Positions 26,739-34,456 of a stretch of 64,000 nucleotides of DNA are shown in pieces. This DNA comes from Mesorhizobium sp. B2-4-3. GTDB lineage: Bacteria > Pseudomonadota > Alphaproteobacteria > Rhizobiales > Rhizobiaceae. A program made the translations under genes and the position numbers. Under the pieces are notes generated by a model that was not told where the DNA came from, made no database searches, and saw only the letters and a list, made by a program, of their open reading frames with translations. The stretch spans positions 43,003 through 107,002 of the forward strand of contig NZ_VFVL01000021.1 in the NCBI RefSeq assembly GCF_006442815.1, in the 5' to 3' direction. Each line of letters opens with the position of its first letter. Position 1 is the stretch's first letter.

Positions 26739-27278
26739 ATGGACAAGAGCCCCGACGCTTTCCGCACCATCAGCGAAGTCGCGGAAGATCTCGATCTGCC
26801 GCAGCATGTGCTGCGGTTCTGGGAGACGCGCTTCACCCAGATCAAGCCGATGAAGCGTGGCGGCGGCCGGCGCTACTACCGGCCGCAGGATGTCGAGCTG
26901 ATCAAGGGCATCAGGCACATGCTCTACGATCAGGGCTATACGATCAAAGGCGTGCAGAAGCTGTTGCGCGAGAATGGCAACCATTTCCTGGTCGCCATCG
27001 GCAATGGCGACATGGCCGCCGTGGAGGCGATCGCCCAGCGCCGTCAGGCCGAGCAGGTGCCGCTGACGGCGGCCGCGCAGCCGCGTGGCGACGAAGACGC
27101 GCTGGTCGGCCAGCCGAAGGTGAAGCCCAGCCGGCGTTTCTTCGGCCTCGGCAAGGGCGACGACGAAGGTCCGGTACAACCAGACGCCTCAAAATTGTCG
27201 CGTGACAATCGCGCCTTGCTGCAGGAGGCGCTGTTCGACTTGCTGGAATGCAAGCGCCTGCTCGACCAGGTTCGTTGA
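26739..27278 (+). CDS. MerR-family transcriptional regulator
   Basis: A 179-residue regulator. Residues 8-75 form the MerR winged helix (RTISEVAEDLDLPQHVLRFW, then GGGRRYYRPQDVELIKGIRHML). The remainder is variable and polar and ends in a helix (NRALLQEALFDLLECKRLL). No metal-binding Cys cluster is seen. The ATG at 26739 has TGGAGG nine bases upstream. It belongs to the conserved plsX-fabH-ihfA-merR cluster; its targets are not known to me. Confidence 0.85.
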   Translation: MDKSPDAFRTISEVAEDLDLPQHVLRFWETRFTQIKPMKRGGGRRYYRPQDVELIKGIRHMLYDQGYTIKGVQKLLRENGNHFLVAIGNGDMAAVEAIAQRRQAEQVPLTAAAQPRGDEDALVGQPKVKPSRRFFGLGKGDDEGPVQPDASKLSRDNRALLQEALFDLLECKRLLDQVR

Positions 27279-27371
27279 ACGGTCGCAATCGACTTGATGC
27301 CGCGCGCTCGGCCTGCCGGAACTGGCTCGTCGTCCGCGCGTTAGGCCTTCTCGAAGAGAAGGACAACAAGC

Positions 27372-27674
27372 ATGGCATCGTTTTCGACCCTCTCCGACCT
27401 TGATATCGACAGGCAGGTCGCTGCGCTTTCGCGACAATTGCACGATCTCAAGAAGGTTTTGGCCAGGCGTGGTGACGCCCATTACGAGGATGGCCGCGAC
27501 GCGGGGTCCGACTACTATTCGCAACTTGCCGATCGCCTCCACGAGGCGCTGCCGGCAATAAGGCGCAGGGGCAAGGCGATCGAGCGTACGGCGCGCGATC
27601 ATCCGGCGACGGCCGCCGCCGTCGGGCTGGTCGTGGTCGGATTGCTTGCCGGCCTTCTTATCAGCCGGCGCTGA
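27372..27674 (+). CDS. Small ElaB/YqjD-like (DUF883-type) membrane-anchored protein
   Basis: A 100-residue protein with a long amphipathic, charged N-terminal helix (residues 10-75) and one C-terminal transmembrane helix (AAAVGLVVVGLLAGLLI, about 81-97) ending in SRR. This layout is that of ElaB/YqjD proteins, which tether ribosomes or other partners to the inner membrane in enteric bacteria. The function here is unproven. AGAGAAGGACAAC before the ATG supplies the ribosome site. Confidence 0.65.
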   Translation: MASFSTLSDLDIDRQVAALSRQLHDLKKVLARRGDAHYEDGRDAGSDYYSQLADRLHEALPAIRRRGKAIERTARDHPATAAAVGLVVVGLLAGLLISRR

Positions 27675-27696
27675 TCGATCGACGGGATTGAAACAG

Positions 27697-27727
27697 AAAT
27701 GGCGGCCGTCCTCGACGGCCGCCATTT
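27697..27727. terminator. Bidirectional terminator
   Basis: AAATGGCGGCCGTC and GACGGCCGCCATTT are exact reverse complements around a three-base loop. A-runs and T-runs lie at the outer edges. It separates two convergent genes and can serve both. Confidence 0.85.
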
Positions 27728-27745
27728 CCATACCGCTACAGGCGA

Positions 27746-28006
27746 TCAGTTCGCGAGCTTGAGCCGCGTCTTCGGATCGACCTTCATGACCTGGCTGCAC
27801 TTGCCGTAGACGGTGCCGTTTTTGTCGGTGGCATCGGTATAGGTGCCTTTGCAATCCAGCTGCAGCACCAGGCACGAGCCATGGCCCTTACAGACCGCGC
27901 CGCCGTCGCCGGTCGGATGTGTGCCCGCAAAAGCCGGAGCCGAGACCGAGCCGAAAGCCGAAAAGACGAGAGCCGCGGCGAGGGTGATACGCTTGAAGTT
28001 GGTCAT
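27746..28006 (-). CDS. Small secreted cysteine-containing protein
   Basis: An 86-residue protein with a signal peptide (1-31, SAPAFA). The mature part has four cysteines (CKGHGSC, then LDC and GKC), which could form two disulfides or bind metal. I do not recognise a named family; similar short secreted proteins are frequent in Mesorhizobium. The ATG at 28006 follows AAGGAAATG. It shares the bidirectional terminator with the gene on the other strand. Confidence 0.65.
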   Translation of the reverse strand: MTNFKRITLAAALVFSAFGSVSAPAFAGTHPTGDGGAVCKGHGSCLVLQLDCKGTYTDATDKNGTVYGKCSQVMKVDPKTRLKLAN

Positions 28007-28117
28007 TTGAGCATTTCCTTCCATTGGGTGTTGGGATCGCCGTCCTGGCGTCCCGTTGGGTTGAGGAGCGCCTTCCCGGCGCCCATGACCGGTTAGTGCC
28101 GCCTCCAATGGAAAGGT

Positions 28118-28450
28118 TCATATGCCGCGCGATTTTTTTCGTTTGGTCGGCGATATAGCGGATTGAAAGCCCCGGCGCGGCTCTCCTCGGCGGCGCGTCA
28201 CGCATCCGGCACCCAGCGCCTCGGCATGGAACCGGCTCACGGCCGCCAGCTTGTCGGTCAGCGTCACGAACCGCGGGTTGCGGTCGACGATCTTCCGCCG
28301 CAGCATCAGTTCGTTGTAGCGCGTCAGGGCGGCTGGATTTGGCCAATAGCCGAGCTTCATGGCGAAGCGGGCAACGAGAGCCGGATGGCGAAGCGTGAGG
28401 ACGACACCGGCGACCGCCAGTACAGGCGGTGGTGTCTGGCCGAAAGATCA
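28118..28450 (-). pseudogene. TupA-like ATP-grasp gene fragment
   Basis: The frame reads ARFAMKLGYWPNPAALTRYN, ELMLRRKIVDRNPRFVTLTD, KLAAVSRFHAEALGAG. This matches the start of ATP-grasp amidoligase-type (TupA-like) polysaccharide enzymes: FNEKLxWRKLxDRNPLF then TDKLAVR. It then runs into unrelated Arg-rich sequence and stops after about 80 residues. No start codon is obvious before the ATG at 28360, although protein-like sequence continues upstream of it. The rest of the gene is gone. The family match is from memory. Confidence 0.45.
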
Positions 28451-28509
28451 GCGCAGGCCTCGATTAGGCCTAGTCCGAAGTGCGGTTCGACATCACCGGA
28501 TGTTTAAGC

Positions 28510-28570
28510 CGAAAAGTCCGATGGGAAGACCGGTCCGCCCTGGTGGCGAAGGCCTGCCTTCCCATCGGCA
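28510..28570 (-). terminator. Hairpin terminator after the His-rich gene
   Basis: CCGATGGGAAG (28518-28528) and CTTCCCATCGG (28558-28568) pair. On the minus strand the stem is followed by ACTTTTCGG. The spacing to the His-rich gene stop (28582) is short. Confidence 0.55.
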
Positions 28571-28581
28571 GAAGGGAAGGA

Positions 28582-28782
28582 TCAGGCCTTCTTCGGAGCC
28601 ATCTTCGTGTGGTGATGATGGTGGTGGTGATGCTGATGATGGCGGTGATGATGCCTGTGGTGATGACGATGATGATGATGCTTCTTCATCGGAGCCGCGT
28701 CGGCGCTGGTGGCGCCGAGGATCGGCATGGTGAACGCCAGGGCCAGAGCCAGCCCGAGCGCGGAGAGGAGGGACTTCTTCAT
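28582..28782 (-). CDS. Histidine-rich secreted mini-protein
   Basis: A 66-residue protein. Residues 1-30 are a signal peptide (KKSLLSALGLALALAF ... ADAAP). Almost all of the mature chain is a run of His with interspersed Arg or Gln (HHHHRHHHRHHHRHHQ then eight His), closing TKMAPKKA. About 19 of 36 mature residues are His. Such tails bind Ni, Zn or Cu, so a periplasmic metal buffer is the likely role. The tract is encoded by ATG/ATGATG-type repeats on the plus strand and may vary in length. AAAGGAAACGAAGTC precedes the ATG. Confidence 0.75.
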   Translation of the reverse strand: MKKSLLSALGLALALAFTMPILGATSADAAPMKKHHHHRHHHRHHHRHHQHHHHHHHHTKMAPKKA

Positions 28783-29003
28783 GACTTCGTTTCCTTTTTA
28801 CGCGGGCCTTCCGAGATTCACCGGAGCAAATCGGTGACCCAAGCCTCGCGATAGGGACTATCCTCCTGGTTTTTTTCGACAATTTTTCCCGAATGTAGAT
28901 TTTTGTTTCTGGATTGTTTCTGGAGTCCTCTTGCGCTGCGCGCCCGCCCTGACCGACGAGGATTGCGCGCTCCTTGGAAATCCAAGGAGGCGGCCGCCCG
29001 ACC

Positions 29004-29612
29004 TCACATGGGTGGCGCGATGCCGTGATTCCCGACCACGACCCGGTTGGCCACGAGCTTGCCGTCGCCGCCGCGCTCGGCGTTGACGAACACCGCGATG
29101 CCCGGCGTGAGATCTGCCGGCGTGGCGGTGGCGAATGTCACGATCGGTGTCGTCTGCGGAATCGCGATCTGCTTCTTCTGGCCGTTGTCATAGGTGAGCG
29201 TGACCGTGCGGCCTTCGATCTCGGTGACATCGGCGACGGTGCCGTTGGTCATGCGGCTGTTGGGCTGCAGATCCCAGTCGCGATCGCCTTCTCCGGTCCC
29301 CTTCAAAGCGGCCGGAAAGATCACGACTTCCAGCGCGCCGCTGCCGCCCTCGGCCTTGGATATCGAGGCGATGCCGAGAAAATCGCCTTGCCTGATATCG
29401 GCTGCCGACGCCTTGGCGACGCCCGAAATCTTCCAGCCGTCGGCAAGCGTGATCGCATCAGTCTTGCCGTCGCGGTCCTTCACCGTCAGCGTCGATCCGG
29501 CAACGCTGACGACGGTGCCTCGAACGCGTGTGGCGTCCGCCGCCTGCGCTTCCGTCGCGCCGGCGACGCTTGAGATGGCACCAAGCACAATTGCGAACGA
29601 TTTCAAATTCAT
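29004..29612 (-). CDS. Periplasmic DUF5666-like protein
   Basis: A 202-residue exported protein. The signal peptide is residues 1-24 (TEAQAAD). The mature part has two small beta-barrel-like repeats: VRGTVVSVAGSTLTVKDRDG and later NGTVADVTEIEGRTVTLTYDNG. These resemble DUF5666/OB-like modules. The C-terminal part contains ANRVVVGNHGIAPPM. It has no enzyme motif. The ATG at 29612 follows GGAAGGA; the longer open frame upstream is not needed. It stands alone. Confidence 0.65.
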   Translation of the reverse strand: MNLKSFAIVLGAISSVAGATEAQAADATRVRGTVVSVAGSTLTVKDRDGKTDAITLADGWKISGVAKASAADIRQGDFLGIASISKAEGGSGALEVVIFPAALKGTGEGDRDWDLQPNSRMTNGTVADVTEIEGRTVTLTYDNGQKKQIAIPQTTPIVTFATATPADLTPGIAVFVNAERGGDGKLVANRVVVGNHGIAPPM

Positions 29613-29908
29613 GGCATTCGATCCTTCCGTGAAACGCCCGGCGTGCGGGTTTGGCTGCCGGTGACGGTAAGCTAACGAATCGAGGCGTCGAAAATGCCGG
29701 CGAATCCGGCCGCCGACCTTCAAAAGAACTTGATTGAGCGCCGGGCGGCCTTACATGTACGAAGCCCGAGGCATTCGGCCAAAACGCTTTTCACGATGGC
29801 GTGACGCCGCATCGGTGCTCTTGGCAAATCATTTGTTAACGAGCATTCTCCCGCCGTCTCAGGCAACGCCGCTTTTCATCCGACCTGTTTCATCTTTAAG
29901 GAGTTGCC

Positions 29909-30175
29909 ATGCCCAACACCGCACGAAACGTTGTTTCAAACGACATCATTGCCGCGCCCGGCCTCAATCCGTTGAAAGCCGCTCGCGAAACGAGGGGATA
30001 CACGATCGAGGAACTCTCTTTGACCTGCGGCCTGGCCGTGGGCGAGATCGTCGACATCGAGGACGGCAAGGACGTCGACCCCGCCAAGCTCCGGCGCATC
30101 GCTTCCGCGCTGCAAGTGCCGGAAGAGGAATTGATCACGGTGCCGTCCGCAGAGAATCGGCCCACACAGCAATAG
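29909..30175 (+). CDS. Small XRE-type helix-turn-helix protein
   Basis: An 88-residue protein. Residues 20-75 form a Cro/XRE DNA-binding fold (LKAARETRGYTIEELSLTCG, LAVGEIVDIEDGKDVDPAKL, RRIASALQV). No further domain is present. AAGGAG lies six bases before the ATG. It is a single gene followed by a strong terminator. The target is unknown. Confidence 0.8.
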   Translation: MPNTARNVVSNDIIAAPGLNPLKAARETRGYTIEELSLTCGLAVGEIVDIEDGKDVDPAKLRRIASALQVPEEELITVPSAENRPTQQ

Positions 30176-30200
30176 AGACGCCAGAAGCGTCCATCCAGGA

Positions 30201-30230
30201 GCCCGCCGAGGATTGCCCGGCGGGCTTTTT
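30201..30230 (+). terminator. Rho-independent terminator
   Basis: GCCCGCCG and CGGCGGGC pair around AGGATTGCC..., followed by TTTTT. It lies 25 bases after the XRE gene stop. Confidence 0.85.
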
Positions 30231-30322
30231 AGTGCCTGCGAGGCGCAGGCGCTTGCCAATAACCGCCATGCCATGCGATTCGCCGAGCGCTGCTGTTCGA
30301 CAGACCTGACGAGGGATTCACC

Positions 30323-30781
30323 ATGAGCTTGGAATCGGTCCGCGCCTTTCTTGCCGAGCACGCGCCCGATGTCGAAGTCATAGTCACCGAAGCAAGTTCC
30401 GCAACAGTGGCGCTTGCGGCGGAGGCGCATGGCGTCACGCCGGCGCAGATCGCCAAGACGATCTGCCTGCGCGTCGCTGACCAGACCATGCTGGTCGTGA
30501 CCAGCGGCATCGCCAGGCTCGACAACCGCAAATTCAAGGACAGGATGGGCGGCAAGCCGCGCATGCTGGGCGGCGAAGAGGTGCTGGCAGTCACCAGCCA
30601 TCCGCCGGGCGGCGTCTGTCCGTTCGGCCTGCCGGCGCCGCTGCCCGTTTATTGCGATCTGTCGCTCAAAGCCTTCGGCGAGGTCGTTCCGGCAGCTGGC
30701 GCCACCAATGCCGCGGTGCGCATCACGCCGCAGCGCATGGCCGATCTGGTCGGCGCCGTATGGGTCGACGTTTGCCAGTAA
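30323..30781 (+). CDS. YbaK/EbsC-family aminoacyl-tRNA deacylase
   Basis: A 152-residue single-domain protein of the YbaK/ProX editing family, which hydrolyses mischarged tRNA such as Cys-tRNA(Pro). Features are QIAKTICLRVADQTMLVV with the conserved Lys (near residue 50), GEEVLAVTSHPPGGVCPFG and the GATNAAVRITPQRM end. The exact substrate within the family (YbaK, EbsC or PrdX-like) is not clear. The ATG at 30323 is 92 bases after the preceding terminator. Confidence 0.85.
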   Translation: MSLESVRAFLAEHAPDVEVIVTEASSATVALAAEAHGVTPAQIAKTICLRVADQTMLVVTSGIARLDNRKFKDRMGGKPRMLGGEEVLAVTSHPPGGVCPFGLPAPLPVYCDLSLKAFGEVVPAAGATNAAVRITPQRMADLVGAVWVDVCQ

Positions 30782-30793
30782 CAATTGCCGCCC

Positions 30794-30849
30794 GAAGCAA
30801 TTCCAGGAAAAGTGCGTAGCGGTTTTCCGGCCGGAATTGCGTCAAACAA
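30794..30849. repeat. GCAATTCCAGGAAAAG-type palindromic repeat, copy 1
   Basis: GAAGCAATTCCAGGAAAAG, then TGCGTAGCGGTTTTCCGG and CCGGAATTGCGTCAAACAA. Outer ends (GCAATTCC / GGAATTGC) and an inner part (GGAAAA / TTTTCC) pair. A second, longer copy lies at 62384-62467. Confidence 0.8.
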
Positions 30850-31024
30850 GAGACAGATATCTTTTCATGGTTCGTCGGGGGCCGTAGTGCGGTTTTGACC
30901 GACATTCGGCTGCGGCCGCCCGCTTCCATCTGGTTTGGTACGGGCGCCCGCTGCTCGTGCCTTAGCCGTTGCGCCTCGATCATTGGAAAAGCGTCGACCA
31001 ATGGCCAAATTCTGGACATTAGTC

Positions 31025-31053
31025 TTGACAGAAATACATATGTTCAATACCGG
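31025..31053 (+). promoter_or_regulatory. Putative promoter/operator of the drl operon
   Basis: TTGACA at 31025-31030, a 17-base spacer, then TACCGG. The spacer carries ATATGTTCAATA. TGTTC (31041) and GAACA (31066) form an outer inverted pair. A near-identical ATGTTCAATAGCGG lies at 37820 before the HAD gene, and TTGACA with AAATGTTC before gutM. A SorC-type operator is possible. Confidence 0.35.
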
Positions 31054-31095
31054 TCAAGCAACCGAACAGCATGCGATATGGGAGGAATACACGGT

Positions 31096-32424
31096 ATGGC
31101 ATCCAATATTTCATTGACGGGCCTTGCCCGCGATCTTGAGGAACGAGCCAAGTCCGGCAAGCCCATCCGCATCGGCCTGATCGGTTCTGGCGAAATGGGC
31201 ACCGACATCGTCACCCGCGTCGCCCACATGTCCGGCATCGAGATCGGCGCCATTTCGGAACTCAACCTGCCGGCGGCCAGCAAGGCCGTCGATATCGCTT
31301 TCCAGGAAACCGGACACGCGCGGGAAGTGTCGACCGCTTCGGCGATGACATCGGCCATGGAGGCCGGCAAGATCGCCGTCACCAACGATTCCAGTCTTGT
31401 CATCGGCAACGACCTGATCGACGTCGTCATCGACGCGACCGGCGTTCCGGCTGTCGGCGCCGAGATCGGCCTGCACGCCATGGAGCATGGCAAGCATCTG
31501 GTGATGATGAATGTCGAGGCAGACGTCACCATTGGCGCCTATCTCAAGAGTGAAGCCGACCGCCTCGGCGTCACCTATTCGCTGGGCGCCGGCGACGAGC
31601 CGTCTTCCTGCATGGAACTGATCGAGTTCGTCTCCGCCATGGGGCATCCGATCGTTGCCGCGGGCAAGGGCAAGAACAACCCGCTCAACATTGACGCCAC
31701 GCCTCCGGACTATGAGGAGGAGGCGAAGCGCCGGCATATGAATGTGCGCATGCTGGTCGAATTCGTCGACGGTTCGAAGACCATGGTCGAGATGGCGGCG
31801 ATCGCCAACGCGACCGGGCTGGTCCCCGACAAGCCCGGCATGCACGGTCCGGCGGCGACGCTTGGCGAATTGTCGAAGGTGCTGGTGCCGCAGAAGGACG
31901 GCGGCGTGCTGTCGAAGGTCGGCGTCGTCGACTACTCGATCGGCAAGGGTGTCGCGCCCGGCGTCTTCGTCGTCGCCGACATGTCGCATCCGCGCATCTC
32001 GGAGCGCATGGAAGACCTGAAGATGGGCAAGGGCCCGTATTTCACCTTCCATCGCCCCTATCACCTGACCTCGCTGGAAGTGCCGCTGACCTGCGCCCGG
32101 GTCGTGCTTTACGGCAAGGCCGACATGGTGCCGCTGGCCAGGCCCGTGGCCGAGGTCTGCGCGGTCGCCAAGAAGGATCTGAAGCCCGGCGACAAGCTCG
32201 ATGCCATCGGTGAGTATTGCTATCGCGCCTGGATCATGACGGCCCCGGAGGCCCATGCGGCGCGCGCCGTTCCCTGCGGCCTGCTGCAGGGCGGCTCCGT
32301 CACCCAGCCCATCAAGAAGGGCGAGCTCATCACCTATGCCAACGCGGCGCCCGCGCCGGGCTCGAAGATCGCCGAGCTGCGCGCCCGCCAGGACAAGCTC
32401 GTTTACGGCGCTGTGGAGGCGTGA
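31096..32424 (+). CDS. drl: DXR-II/DRL-type NAD(P)-dependent oxidoreductase (1-deoxyxylulose-5-phosphate reductoisomerase-like)
   Basis: A 442-residue protein. The N-terminal Rossmann domain has IGLIGSGEMGTDIVTRV (GSGEMG at 30-35). The middle resembles homoserine dehydrogenase (DVVIDATGVPAVGAEIGLHA; GAGDEPSSCMELIEF; GKGKNNPLN). The C-terminal part is SAF-like (AKKDLKPGDKLDAIG). It agrees closely, from memory, with Brucella abortus DRL, which interconverts DXP and 2-C-methyl-erythritol 4-phosphate in place of classical DXR. GGGAGG precedes the ATG. E1 alpha starts three bases after its stop. Placement with a keto-acid dehydrogenase and a sugar-alcohol PTS suggests a catabolic use here. A generic SAF-domain dehydrogenase is the alternative. 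Confidence 0.75.
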   Translation: MASNISLTGLARDLEERAKSGKPIRIGLIGSGEMGTDIVTRVAHMSGIEIGAISELNLPAASKAVDIAFQETGHAREVSTASAMTSAMEAGKIAVTNDSSLVIGNDLIDVVIDATGVPAVGAEIGLHAMEHGKHLVMMNVEADVTIGAYLKSEADRLGVTYSLGAGDEPSSCMELIEFVSAMGHPIVAAGKGKNNPLNIDATPPDYEEEAKRRHMNVRMLVEFVDGSKTMVEMAAIANATGLVPDKPGMHGPAATLGELSKVLVPQKDGGVLSKVGVVDYSIGKGVAPGVFVVADMSHPRISERMEDLKMGKGPYFTFHRPYHLTSLEVPLTCARVVLYGKADMVPLARPVAEVCAVAKKDLKPGDKLDAIGEYCYRAWIMTAPEAHAARAVPCGLLQGGSVTQPIKKGELITYANAAPAPGSKIAELRARQDKLVYGAVEA

Positions 32425-32426
32425 TC

Positions 32427-33455
32427 ATGGCTGGAGCCAGCAAGGCCGTCATGGATAGCCGGGCCAACCTGCCTTTCGTCTATCGCCAGTACAGTCCGGA
32501 GCAGCTCAGGGAGGTGCTTCATAAGATGTACCTTATCCGCCGCTTCGAAGAGGGCGCCGAAGAGTGCTACATGCGCGGCCTCATCCACGGCACCATGCAC
32601 CTGTCGATCGGCCAGGAAGCCAGCGCCATGGGCATCTGCATGCCGCTCGCCGAGGACGACCAGATCACCTCGACGCATCGCGGCCACGGCCATTGCATCG
32701 CCAAGGGCGCCGAGGTCAGCCGGATGTTCGCGGAATTCTTCGGCAAGACCACCGGTTATTGCAAGGGCCGCGGCGGCTCCATGCATATCGCCGACGTCGC
32801 CAAGGGCAATCTCGGCGCCAACGGCATCGTCGCCGGCGGCATTCCGATCGCGGTGGGTGCCGCACTTTCCGCCAAGAGGATGAAGACCGGCAAGGTCGTG
32901 GTTTCCTTCTTCGGCGACGGCGCCAACAATGAGGGCGCCTTCCACGAGGCGCTGAACATGGCGGCGATCTGGAAGCTGCCGGTGATCTTCGTGTGCGAGA
33001 ACAACGGCTACGGCATGTCGACCTCGACGGCGCGCTCGACCGCGGTGAAGAACATCGCCGAGCGTGCGGCCGCCTATTCGATGCCCGGCGTCATCGTCAA
33101 CGGCAATATCTTCTCCGAGGTGGCCGAGGCGTCCTTCAAGGCCGTGGAGCGGGCGCGCGCGGGCGAGGGGCCGACGCTGATTGAATCCAAGACCTACCGC
33201 CATCGCGGCCATTCCAAGAGCGACCGCAACCGCTACCGCACCAAGGAAGAGATTGAGGATTGGATGGCGAACCGCGATCCGATCGCGCTGTTCGAGACCG
33301 AGCTGCGTGACTTCGGCTTCATCGACGACCAGGGCATCCAGGCGATCCGCGACGCGGTCGCCAAGGAGATCGCCGACGGCATCGAGTTCGCCAAGGCGAG
33401 CCCGGCACCGGACATCGCCGCCCTTGCGGACTACGTTTACACGGAGCATGCGTGA
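32427..33455 (+). CDS. Thiamine-diphosphate-dependent 2-oxo acid (acetoin-type) dehydrogenase E1 alpha
   Basis: A 342-residue E1 alpha subunit. The TPP-binding motif runs from GDGANNEGAFHEALNMA to NN (about residues 168-195). The MYLIRRFEE start and GKTTGYCKGRGGSMHIAD segment are typical, as is the RHRGHSKSDRNRYR phosphorylation-loop region. Of the family members, it looks closest to acetoin dehydrogenase AcoA and PdhA. It lies between drl and E1 beta with overlaps or tiny gaps. It would cleave or decarboxylate the substrate and reductively acylate lipoyl-E2. The substrate is not readable from sequence. Confidence 0.88.
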   Translation: MAGASKAVMDSRANLPFVYRQYSPEQLREVLHKMYLIRRFEEGAEECYMRGLIHGTMHLSIGQEASAMGICMPLAEDDQITSTHRGHGHCIAKGAEVSRMFAEFFGKTTGYCKGRGGSMHIADVAKGNLGANGIVAGGIPIAVGAALSAKRMKTGKVVVSFFGDGANNEGAFHEALNMAAIWKLPVIFVCENNGYGMSTSTARSTAVKNIAERAAAYSMPGVIVNGNIFSEVAEASFKAVERARAGEGPTLIESKTYRHRGHSKSDRNRYRTKEEIEDWMANRDPIALFETELRDFGFIDDQGIQAIRDAVAKEIADGIEFAKASPAPDIAALADYVYTEHA

Positions 33456-34453
33456 TGGACGCCGTGGTGCGTGAATTGAGCTACGCCCAGGCGATCCAGG
33501 AAGCCATGGCTATCGCCATGGACATGGACGAGCGCGTCTTCCTGATGGGCGAGGACATCGGCGTCTATGGCGGCGCCTTCCAGGTGACGGGCGATCTTGT
33601 CGAGCGCTACGGCAGCGACCGCGTCATCGACACGCCGATCTCTGAACTGGGCGGCGCCGGCGTCGCGGTGGGCGCCGCCGTCACCGGCATGCGGCCGATC
33701 TTCGAATTCCAGTTCTCGGATTTCGCCACGCTCGGCATGGAGCAGATCGTCAACCAGGCGGCCAAGATGCGCTTCATGCTCGGCGGCGAGGTCTCGGTGC
33801 CCCTGGTGATGCGCTTCCCGGCCGGCTCCGGCACGGGCGCCGCCGCCCAGCACAGCCAGAGCCTCGAGGCCTGGCTCGGCCATGTACCCGGCCTGAAGGT
33901 GATACAGCCGGCGACGCCGCACGATGCCAAGGGCATGCTGCTTGCCGCGGTCGCCGATCCGGACCCGGTCATGATCTTCGAGCACAAGCTGCTCTACAAG
34001 ATGAAGGGCCATGTGCCGGAAGGCCACTACACCGTTCCGATCGGCAAGGCCGAGATCCGCCGCGAAGGCCGCGATCTCACCATCGTCGCCACCTCGATCA
34101 TGGTGCAGAAGGCGCTCGACGCCGCGGCCGTGCTGGAAGGCGAGGGCATCGACATCGAAGTGATCGATCTGCGCACGATCCGGCCGCTCGACAGGCAGGC
34201 CGTCATCGACAGCGTGAAGAAGACATCGCGCCTGCTCTGCGTTTACGAGGCCGTGAAGACGCTCGGCATCGGCGCGGAAGTGAGCGCGCTCGTCGCCGAG
34301 AGCGAGGCGTTCGACTATCTCGACGCGCCGATCGTGCGGCTCGGCGGCGCCGAGACGCCGATCCCCTACAATCCGGACCTGGAAAAGGCGACGGTGCCGC
34401 AGGTTCCCGACATCATCACTGCTGCCCGCGACCTCGTGAAAGGGGTCCGCTGA
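33455..34453 (+). CDS. 2-oxo acid (acetoin-type) dehydrogenase E1 beta
   Basis: A 332-residue E1 beta subunit. The pyrimidine-binding part has MGEDIGVYGGAFQVT and IDTPISELGGAGVAVGAA; the C-terminal transketolase fold has IEVIDLRTIRPLD and the YEAVKTLGIGAEVSA stretch. ATG at 33455 overlaps the E1 alpha stop (TGATG); a GTG one codon earlier is possible. With E1 alpha it forms the heterotetramer that supplies acyl groups to the E2 encoded next. Confidence 0.9.
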   Translation: MDAVVRELSYAQAIQEAMAIAMDMDERVFLMGEDIGVYGGAFQVTGDLVERYGSDRVIDTPISELGGAGVAVGAAVTGMRPIFEFQFSDFATLGMEQIVNQAAKMRFMLGGEVSVPLVMRFPAGSGTGAAAQHSQSLEAWLGHVPGLKVIQPATPHDAKGMLLAAVADPDPVMIFEHKLLYKMKGHVPEGHYTVPIGKAEIRREGRDLTIVATSIMVQKALDAAAVLEGEGIDIEVIDLRTIRPLDRQAVIDSVKKTSRLLCVYEAVKTLGIGAEVSALVAESEAFDYLDAPIVRLGGAETPIPYNPDLEKATVPQVPDIITAARDLVKGVR

Positions 34454-34456
34454 ACG

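Noticed and set aside
28600..28690. Trinucleotide-like array as a CRISPR or microsatellite
   Set aside because: It is the coding tract of the His-rich protein; there are no spacers or repeat periodicity of a CRISPR.
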